NCBI GenBank assembly: GCA_017435385.1
Contig: JAFSFB010000004.1
Span: 124,001-188,000 of the forward strand
Source of the DNA: Clostridia bacterium
Lineage (GTDB): Bacteria; Bacillota; Clostridia; Oscillospirales; Acutalibacteraceae
DNA length: 64,000 nucleotides
Direction: 5' to 3'
Made by a program: the position numbers and the translations under genes. Positions within the stretch are counted from its first letter, which is position 1. Each line of letters begins with the position of its first letter. A model generated the notes under the pieces. It did not search any database, had not been told where the DNA came from, and saw only the letters and a program-made list of their open reading frames with translations. This document shows, in pieces, positions 58,603 to 64,000 of this stretch.

Positions 58603-59553
58603 ATGAAAATGAAGCATATTTTTATTATCAATCCTGCGGCAGGTCAGGGAAAATCCCTCGGAGTTATCAGACCGAAAATCGAGGAGGTATGCGAGAAATA
58701 CAGCCTTGACTGCGAAATTTATATCACAAAGGCTCAGGGCGACGGAATCGAATTCGTCAGAGAAAGAGCTGAAACGGGCGAGGAGATACGCTTCTATGCC
58801 TGCGGCGGCGACGGCACTCTCTATGAGGTAGTCAACGGTGCATTCGGCTATAAGAATGTTCAGGTTGCCGTTATTCCTCTCGGCTCGGGCAACGATTTTA
58901 TCCGTCTTTTCGGAACGAAGGACGATTTCCTTGTTCTTGAAGATCAGATCAACGGCGTTCCCGTTGAATTTGATGTTATCAAATGCGGCGACGAAATCGC
59001 AATCAATCAGTGCTCGATGGGCATGGATGCCGAGGTCTGCGCCATGCAGGGTAAGATCAAAAAGCTTCCTCTCGTAACGGGTGAGGGTGCATATTATATC
59101 GGCTGTCTTTATGCCATTATCAAGAAATTCAAGAACCGCTTTACTTATACCATCGATGACGGCGAGCCCGTAACCGACGATGTTCTTTTCTGCTTTGCAG
59201 GCAATTCACGCTGGTACGGCGGCGGCTTCAAGGCGGCTCCTCTCGCTCTCCCCGAAGACGGACTTCTCGATTTCGTTCTCGTCAAGAGCGGCTTCTCAAG
59301 ACTCAAGCTCGTTTCGCTTCTCAACATTTATAAGAGAGGCGAGCATCTCGACTGGAAGGAAACAACCTTCAAGAGGGGCAAGAAGATCGTTATTCACAGC
59401 GATAAGCCTGCCGCAGTCAATGTTGACGGCGAATGCAAGTTTGTAACCGACACTTCGTTTGAAATAGTCGAAAAGGGTATAACATATGTTGTTCCTGCAA
59501 AATCCGAATTCCTCAAGGAGCGTGCAAAACGCCTCGGTCAGGATAATCAATAA
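58603..59553 (+). CDS. Diacylglycerol/lipid kinase family protein
   Basis: A 316-residue cytoplasmic or membrane-associated lipid kinase of the DgkB/YegS group. IINPAAGQGKS is the nucleotide-binding start, ACGGDGTLYEVVNG the GGDGT active-site motif, and IPLGSGNDFIR the following block. It recycles diacylglycerol or phosphorylates another lipid. Two starts are possible (58603, 58609) with GAAAGGG upstream. It lies 13 bases after the methyltransferase, likely in one unit, and a hairpin follows it. Confidence 0.9.
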   Translation: MKMKHIFIINPAAGQGKSLGVIRPKIEEVCEKYSLDCEIYITKAQGDGIEFVRERAETGEEIRFYACGGDGTLYEVVNGAFGYKNVQVAVIPLGSGNDFIRLFGTKDDFLVLEDQINGVPVEFDVIKCGDEIAINQCSMGMDAEVCAMQGKIKKLPLVTGEGAYYIGCLYAIIKKFKNRFTYTIDDGEPVTDDVLFCFAGNSRWYGGGFKAAPLALPEDGLLDFVLVKSGFSRLKLVSLLNIYKRGEHLDWKETTFKRGKKIVIHSDKPAAVNVDGECKFVTDTSFEIVEKGITYVVPAKSEFLKERAKRLGQDNQ

Positions 59554-59558
59554 TTCAA

Positions 59559-59610
59559 AGCGCAGTCGAGGGATATCCTTTCGGGTATCCTGATAAGCTG
59601 CGCTCTTTTT
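59559..59610 (+). terminator. Terminator after the lipid kinase gene
   Basis: Outer stem AGCGCAG/CTGCGCT (59559-59604) with an inner GGATA/TATCC hairpin, then TTTTT. The next gene's GAGGT site begins right after the T-run. Confidence 0.75.
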
Positions 59611-59619
59611 GAGGTAATT

Positions 59620-60768
59620 ATGAAAGATTCAAATTCAATCAGATTCAACGCAGCGGGAAAGCTGAGAATCATGCAGGTCAGTGATCCTCAGGATATGAAA
59701 TATGTCCGCAAGGCGATGGTGAATATGCTTGACAATGCATATGATTTGCTTTGCCCCGACCTTGTTCTTTTCACGGGCGACAACATTCTCGGAAACCATC
59801 TTCTCGATGCGAGAATAGGCGATAAGCCCGTTGCAGGCGGAAAGTCCGCAACTTATGAGATCATGCGTGATTCTATCAGAAATATCGTTGCGCCGCTTGA
59901 AAAGAGGGGAATTCCCTTTTCGATGATATTCGGAAATCACGATGACCGAAATGATGTCACGAAGCAGGAGCAGGCGGATATCTACCGCAGCTTTTCGGGA
60001 TGTCTGCCTATGAACACGAGCGCAAACGGGCTCGACTGCGATACCTATAACATAACCGTTCTTCCGAGTGAGGGCGATAATCCTTTGTTCAATCTCTGGA
60101 TGCTTGACAGCGCATGGTATGACAGAAAAGAGGATGTCTGCCATGAAAAGATCAAGCCCGAAACGGTCGAATGGTATAAAAAGACATCGGCTCTTTTAAA
60201 GGAGCAGAACGGCGGCGAGCCGTTGCCGTCGCTCATGTTTCTGCATATTCCTCTTCCCGAAATCGAGAATCTCATTGAGCCCTGCATGCCCGATGAGCTC
60301 GGAGCGATCAATACTCATAAAAAGGGATGGTGCAGACTCAAGCCCGATATCACCCGAGGCTCGATGGGGGAATACCCTTCCGTTCTTGAAGACGGAGCAG
60401 GGCTTTTCGATGCCGTTCTCGAATGCGGCGATGTCAAGGGTATCGTAACGGGACATGACCATACGAACTGCTTCGAGGGTAAATACAAGGGAGTTGAATT
60501 CATTCAGACCTCCTGCGCCTCCTTCCGCTGCTACGGAAACGAAAGCAGAGGCGTTCGTGTTTTTGATTTTGACGAAAGAGATCCGTCGGAGTATATTACA
60601 TATTTCTTTAACTATGCCGAACTGTGCGGCAGAGGTGCGGCGGCAAAGCTTCGCTATATGATCGATGCCGACGGATATATTCAGGATAAAACCTCGTTCA
60701 TCCGAAAGTCCGCCTCGACCGTTCTTTCTGCGGCAGGTGCATTCCTTAAAATGAAAAAGGAGGATTAA
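59620..60768 (+). CDS. Metallophosphoesterase, paralogue of the 28689-29801 protein
   Basis: A 382-residue calcineurin-like phosphoesterase, similar in length and sequence to the window's other cytoplasmic copy (LRIMQVSDPQD here, FRIMQIADTQE there; the APLEKRGIPF block is shared). Metal motifs: SDPQ (D22, Q24), FTGDN, IFGNHDD, the His of FLHIPLPEIE and TGHDHTN. The first motif again has Gln instead of His. The C-terminus (SASTVLSAAGAFLKMKKED) is weakly hydrophobic and basic. It is the first gene of a unit with an MFS transporter and a patatin. Substrate unknown. Confidence 0.85.
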   Translation: MKDSNSIRFNAAGKLRIMQVSDPQDMKYVRKAMVNMLDNAYDLLCPDLVLFTGDNILGNHLLDARIGDKPVAGGKSATYEIMRDSIRNIVAPLEKRGIPFSMIFGNHDDRNDVTKQEQADIYRSFSGCLPMNTSANGLDCDTYNITVLPSEGDNPLFNLWMLDSAWYDRKEDVCHEKIKPETVEWYKKTSALLKEQNGGEPLPSLMFLHIPLPEIENLIEPCMPDELGAINTHKKGWCRLKPDITRGSMGEYPSVLEDGAGLFDAVLECGDVKGIVTGHDHTNCFEGKYKGVEFIQTSCASFRCYGNESRGVRVFDFDERDPSEYITYFFNYAELCGRGAAAKLRYMIDADGYIQDKTSFIRKSASTVLSAAGAFLKMKKED

Positions 60769-60769
60769 A

Positions 60770-62110
60770 ATGAAAAACAGTTCCGTCAAAACAACGAAGC
60801 TCGGCTTCAAGCTCTGGCTTTCCGTTATCGTTTTCGGGCTTATCGGTCAGATAGCATGGATAGTTGAGAACATGTATTTTTCAAAATTCCTTCAGAATAA
60901 CATTGAGCCCGAGCCCTATGCGACAACACTCATGGTTGCTTTTTCGGCAATAGCCGCAACCCTCGCAACCGTTCTCGGCGGAGCTCTTTGCGATAAGATC
61001 GGCAAAAGAAAGCCGATCATCTGCTGGGGCTATATTCTCTGGGGACTTTCAACAATTGCGTTCGCTTTCATTCCCGTGAACATTTCCGAAGAAACGAAGA
61101 TCAAAATGGTTGCTCTTATCGTTGTCATGGACTGCGTGATGTCCTTTATCGGTGCGGCGGCAAACGATGCGGCGTTCAATACATGGGTAACCGATATTTC
61201 CGATACGACCAACAGAGGCAAGATCGATATTGTTCTTGCAATCATGCCCGTTGCGGCGATGGGCGTTGTTTTCATCGGTCTTGACTCGATGACGAGCGGA
61301 AAGGACCATTGGGGTGAGTTCTTCACCGTTCTCGGTCTTGTTCCCATTGTCGGCGGCATTCTCGGTCTGTTCATGCTCAGGGATGCCCCGAATGTTACAA
61401 AGGCGGACACCTCGGACTATTGGAACAATGTCTTTTACAGCTTCAAGCCTTCCGTTATCAAGGATAACAAGATGCTTTATGTCTGCCTTCTCGGCAGCAT
61501 GTGCTCGGGCGCAAGCATTCAGGTCTATCAGTCATATCTCATCAATTTTGTCGAGAAAACTCTCGGCATTACGGACTATGTCATTCCGCTTATCGTTATC
61601 GTTCTCGGCTCGGCAGTTCTTTCCGTTGTCATGGGTAATCTCATGGATAAATACGGCAAGGAGAAATTCTATTATCCGACGATATTCGTGAATGTTCTCG
61701 GAGCGGTTATCGTTTTCTGCCTTAAATATGTTCTCGGCGACAAAAGCAAAATGCTTCCTCTCATCATGGTCGGCGGAGTCATGGTCATGGGTGCATCCCT
61801 CGTTATGGCGGGTCTTTTCCTCGGAGCGTTCAGGGATTATATCCCTCACGGAAAAGAAGGCTCGTTCATGGGCATGAGAATGTTCCTTTTCGTTCTTGTC
61901 CCGATGCTTATCGGCCCCGGCGTTGCGCAGTTCACGATCAACAGCGTGAATATGCGTGCGGCTGACGGAACTATCCTCTATCCTCCCGAGCTTTTCCTTG
62001 CAGGAGCAGTCGTTGTTGCTTTTGCGCTCATCCCTGCATATTTCGTCAAAAAGAACGATAAGGTTATCAGAGCAAAGCTCATTAAAGAAAAAGAAGAAGC
62101 AACAAAATAA
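60770..62110 (+). CDS. MFS transporter, subfamily uncertain
   Basis: A 446-residue membrane protein with about twelve helices. The LGGALCDKIGKRKPIICWGYILWGLS block is the MFS motif A after TM2, and VMGNLMDKYGKEKFYYP the second copy between the halves. The start is one base after the phosphoesterase stop. The substrate could be a small organic compound freed by the phosphoesterase or patatin, but this cannot be told from sequence. The loop after TM6 is longer than average. Confidence 0.82.
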   Translation: MKNSSVKTTKLGFKLWLSVIVFGLIGQIAWIVENMYFSKFLQNNIEPEPYATTLMVAFSAIAATLATVLGGALCDKIGKRKPIICWGYILWGLSTIAFAFIPVNISEETKIKMVALIVVMDCVMSFIGAAANDAAFNTWVTDISDTTNRGKIDIVLAIMPVAAMGVVFIGLDSMTSGKDHWGEFFTVLGLVPIVGGILGLFMLRDAPNVTKADTSDYWNNVFYSFKPSVIKDNKMLYVCLLGSMCSGASIQVYQSYLINFVEKTLGITDYVIPLIVIVLGSAVLSVVMGNLMDKYGKEKFYYPTIFVNVLGAVIVFCLKYVLGDKSKMLPLIMVGGVMVMGASLVMAGLFLGAFRDYIPHGKEGSFMGMRMFLFVLVPMLIGPGVAQFTINSVNMRAADGTILYPPELFLAGAVVVAFALIPAYFVKKNDKVIRAKLIKEKEEATK

Positions 62111-62129
62111 TCATCAGGCGGTAAAAATT

Positions 62130-62978
62130 ATGATCGGACTTATTGATATCGGCGGCGGCATGCGTGGCGTTTACACAAGCGGAGTCTATGACTATCTGCT
62201 CGATAATAATGTAAAAATCGATTATTGCATCGGCGTTTCCTCGGGAAGCGGAAATCTTCTGAATTTCGTTGCCCGTCAGAGGGACAGAAGCAGAAAATTC
62301 TATACGGATTATTCGTTTGATAAAGATTATTTCGGACCTCTTGCGATTCTGAAATCGGGAAATCTGATCAATCTCAATTATATATATTCCGAGGTTTCGG
62401 GAAGCAGGGGAAAGGACCCGATCGACTACGAAGCCTTTGCGAATAACGAATGCCGCTTCACCTGCGTTGCGACGGATTCGGTGACGGCTCAGCCCCGTTA
62501 TTTCACGAAGGAAGATTTCGGGCAGGATAACTATACCGCTCTGAAGGCGGCATGCGCTCTTCCCGTTGCGTGCCGTCCCGTTAAGATCGGAGGAACAAAA
62601 TATTTCGACGGCGGAGTTTCCGATCCGATTCCGATCAAAAAGGCTTTTGCCGACGGCTGCGACAAGGTTATCGTCTGCATAACTCAGCCGAGAGATTTCA
62701 GAAAAACAAAGATTCATTGGGCGGCAAACATTCTCGTTGCCAACCATCGCAAGGTCCTCGATAACATTCTGATTATGCATAATATGTATAACAACGGAAT
62801 CGAGGAGCTTCTCGAGCTTGAAAGGCAGGGAAAGGTTCTCGTTGTCGATCCTGCGGAATGCTTCGGCGTTGATACGATAAAAAGAGATAAGGCCGGCATG
62901 CAGAAGCTCTATGAGCTCGGCTATGCCGACGGAAAGAAGATCGAAGACTTTGTCAATGCGGCAAGGGCTGAGAAATAA
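62130..62978 (+). CDS. Patatin-like phospholipase
   Basis: A 282-residue cytoplasmic serine hydrolase of the patatin family. IDIGGGMRGVYTSG carries the oxyanion loop, GVSSGSGNL the GxSxG nucleophile serine, and YFDGGVSDPIPI the catalytic Asp in DGG. It hydrolyses acyl esters of phospholipids. ATG 62130 fits AGGCGG; the in-frame upstream start is inside the MFS gene. It is the third gene of the phosphoesterase-MFS-patatin unit and ends at a terminator. Confidence 0.93.
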   Translation: MIGLIDIGGGMRGVYTSGVYDYLLDNNVKIDYCIGVSSGSGNLLNFVARQRDRSRKFYTDYSFDKDYFGPLAILKSGNLINLNYIYSEVSGSRGKDPIDYEAFANNECRFTCVATDSVTAQPRYFTKEDFGQDNYTALKAACALPVACRPVKIGGTKYFDGGVSDPIPIKKAFADGCDKVIVCITQPRDFRKTKIHWAANILVANHRKVLDNILIMHNMYNNGIEELLELERQGKVLVVDPAECFGVDTIKRDKAGMQKLYELGYADGKKIEDFVNAARAEK

Positions 62979-62983
62979 TAAAA

Positions 62984-63024
62984 AACGGTACACTATCGAA
63001 AGATAATGTACCGTTGATTTTTTT
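62984..63024. terminator. Terminator between the patatin and znuB genes
   Basis: Stem AACGGTACA/TGTACCGTT (62984-63015) continuing past a C-A mismatch to TATC/GATA closed by a GAAA tetraloop, then seven T residues (63018-63024). Convergent znuB transcription may also end here. Confidence 0.88.
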
Positions 63025-63865
63025 ATGCTCTTGCTCTGCCCGAAATTTTTCCGATAACGGAGAAAATAAAGAAAACGACGATGTCGGTAACGACTATCGT
63101 TGAGCCGACGGGAGTTCCGAAAACGATTGCGCTCAGAAGTCCGATGAGCGTGCAGGCTACGGAGATGACCGCCGCACCGATGATGACCGAGAAAAAGCTT
63201 TTGAAAACTCTCATCGCCGTCAGAGCGGGGAAGATTATCAGAGCGGAAACGAGAAGCGCTCCGACAAGGTTCATCGCAAGAACTATAACGACCGCCGTAA
63301 CAACGGCGATAAGATTGTTATAAAGCTTTGTGTTTGTTCCCGTTGCGCCTGCAAAGCCCTCATCAAAGGTGACGGCAAAGATCTTGTGATAGAAAAGAAT
63401 ATAAACAAGAATCACGACCGCCGCAAGAACGCAGCAAAGAACGATATCGCTCTTTGTCAGAGTCAGAATCGAGGTTGAGCCGAAAAGCGTTGTGCAGACA
63501 TCTCCGCTGATATTGGTCGAAACCGTGAAAACATTCATCAGAAGATAGCCGATTGCGAGCGCACCGACCGAGATCATCGCTATGGCGGCATCGCCTTTGA
63601 TCTTGCCGTTTGAGTTGACTCCGAGAAGAATGACGGCGGCGATGATCGTCACGGGAAGAGTGACCGCCATGGGCGCAAGGCTGCATACTGCGGCAACCGA
63701 CATCGCTCCGAATGCAACATGCGAAAGTCCGTCGCCAATCATTGAATATCTCTTCAGAACGAGCGTTACGCCGAGAAGCGAAGCGCAAAGAGAGATCAGA
63801 AGTCCTGCTATGAGTGCATACTGAACGAAGGTGAAGCTCAGATAATGTGAAAGAGTCTGAATCAT
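63023..63865 (-). CDS. Zinc/manganese ABC transporter permease (ZnuB/AdcB-like)
   Basis: A 280-residue membrane permease of a cluster 9 metal ABC importer, with about eight helices. The pattern GVTLVLKRYSMIGDGLSHVAFGAMSV is the conserved start of the family, and LVSALIIFPALTAM plus GSTIVVTDIVVF are later blocks. The start overlaps the end of the ATPase gene (ATGA), so they are translationally coupled. The metal is zinc or manganese. A binding protein is expected upstream, outside the window. Confidence 0.93.
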   Translation of the reverse strand: MIQTLSHYLSFTFVQYALIAGLLISLCASLLGVTLVLKRYSMIGDGLSHVAFGAMSVAAVCSLAPMAVTLPVTIIAAVILLGVNSNGKIKGDAAIAMISVGALAIGYLLMNVFTVSTNISGDVCTTLFGSTSILTLTKSDIVLCCVLAAVVILVYILFYHKIFAVTFDEGFAGATGTNTKLYNNLIAVVTAVVIVLAMNLVGALLVSALIIFPALTAMRVFKSFFSVIIGAAVISVACTLIGLLSAIVFGTPVGSTIVVTDIVVFFIFSVIGKISGRARA

Positions 63866-64000
63866 TGGCTGTCACCTCCCGAAACAGTGAATAATTCCGA
63901 AATGTCGCTTTCTGCATATTCGGATTTTTTTCCGAAGAAAAGGGGAGTGTGACCGATATGAAGAATATGGGAAGCATATTCAACCGATGCCTTCATGTCA
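63862..64000 (-). CDS. End of a metal ABC transporter ATPase gene (partial)
   Basis: Only the last 46 codons are in the window, ending in TGA that overlaps the start of the permease by four bases (ATGA). The visible sequence (about DMKASVEYASHILHIG at its left end) has no P-loop, but the overlap and pairing with znuB identify it as the ATP-binding subunit (ZnuC/AdcC type). Confidence 0.8.
   Translation of the reverse strand, partial: DMKASVEYASHILHIGHTPLFFGKKSEYAESDISELFTVSGGDSQ

Noticed and set aside
61956..62129. N-terminal extension of the patatin frame inside the MFS gene
   Set aside because: It overlaps another coding frame, lacks a ribosome site, and MIGLIDIGGGMRG at 62130 is the family's natural start.
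1..64000. CRISPR arrays, insertion sequences, integrases, phage genes, toxin-antitoxin or defence genes
   Set aside because: I looked for regularly spaced repeats, transposase or integrase motifs and typical defence gene pairs and saw none.

Overview
The window looks like a chromosomal segment of an endospore-forming, anaerobic member of the Clostridia, probably of the Oscillospiraceae/Ruminococcaceae type. The evidence is gene content: sporulation genes yabP and yabQ in the Bacillus-like order (yabM-like, mazG, hup, rqcP, yabP, yabQ, divIC, yabR), a recJ-rel-dtd-MBL-hemZ cluster, oxygen-sensitive radical-SAM enzymes (an anaerobic sulfatase-maturating enzyme, a PflX-like protein), a class I fumarase subunit, ECF-type transport and strong AAGGAGG-like ribosome binding sites. 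The species is not identifiable from the sequence alone. I see no phage, insertion sequence, CRISPR array or antibiotic-resistance gene.

Layout. 1-6.8 kb (minus strand): four exported proteins, namely an LCAT/lipase-like hydrolase cut by the window edge, a metallophosphoesterase, a clan GH-A glycosidase with two carbohydrate-binding modules, and a neutral-ceramidase-like hydrolase. 7-11.3 kb (plus): cofactor and nucleotide genes, pyridoxal kinase-thyA-folA-ppa-guaB. 11.4-15.3 kb: a tightly coupled minus-strand operon (anSME, cytoplasmic sulfatase, DUF2804) and a small membrane protein. 15.3-19.6 kb: a cell-wall amidase and a GHL10 lipoprotein. 20-22.4 kb: coaX, an ECF S component, metA. 22.5-28.6 kb (plus): PflX-like radical SAM, mscL, proC, then a GH123-like/GH36 glycosidase pair. 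28.7-33.2 kb (minus): a metallophosphoesterase, prs, and a CDF transporter with mscS. 33.4-36.5 kb: tRNA-Leu(TAA), a repeat patch, a family I.5 lipase and an FAD enzyme. 36.5-42.2 kb (minus): GH38 mannosidase, membrane M28 peptidase, an unknown protein, DUF1292. 42.35-42.81 kb: an independent transcription unit of about 420 nt that appears to encode a structured RNA. 42.9-57.4 kb (plus): the stringent-response, tRNA-quality, haem, NTP-cleaning, sporulation and division block, ending with hpf. 57.5-63 kb: rRNA methyltransferase, lipid kinase, then a metallophosphoesterase-MFS-patatin operon. 63-64 kb (minus): the end of a zinc/manganese ABC transporter.

Two things stand out. First, the highly structured RNA unit at 42386-42807, with a near-consensus promoter, a 13-bp long-range helix, nested helices and its own terminator, matches none of the RNA families I tried to recognise. 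Second, the window's hydrolases (ceramidase-like, GH-A with CBMs, phosphoesterase, LCAT-like lipase, GH123-like plus GH36, sulfatase with its maturase, patatin, I.5 lipase) would make sense together as a toolkit for host or dietary glycolipids, possibly globo-series glycosphingolipids. That is an inference from family membership and proximity only. A third, smaller point is a hairpin that buries the yabP ribosome binding site, with a SigE-like promoter placed so that its transcript would lack the blocking arm.
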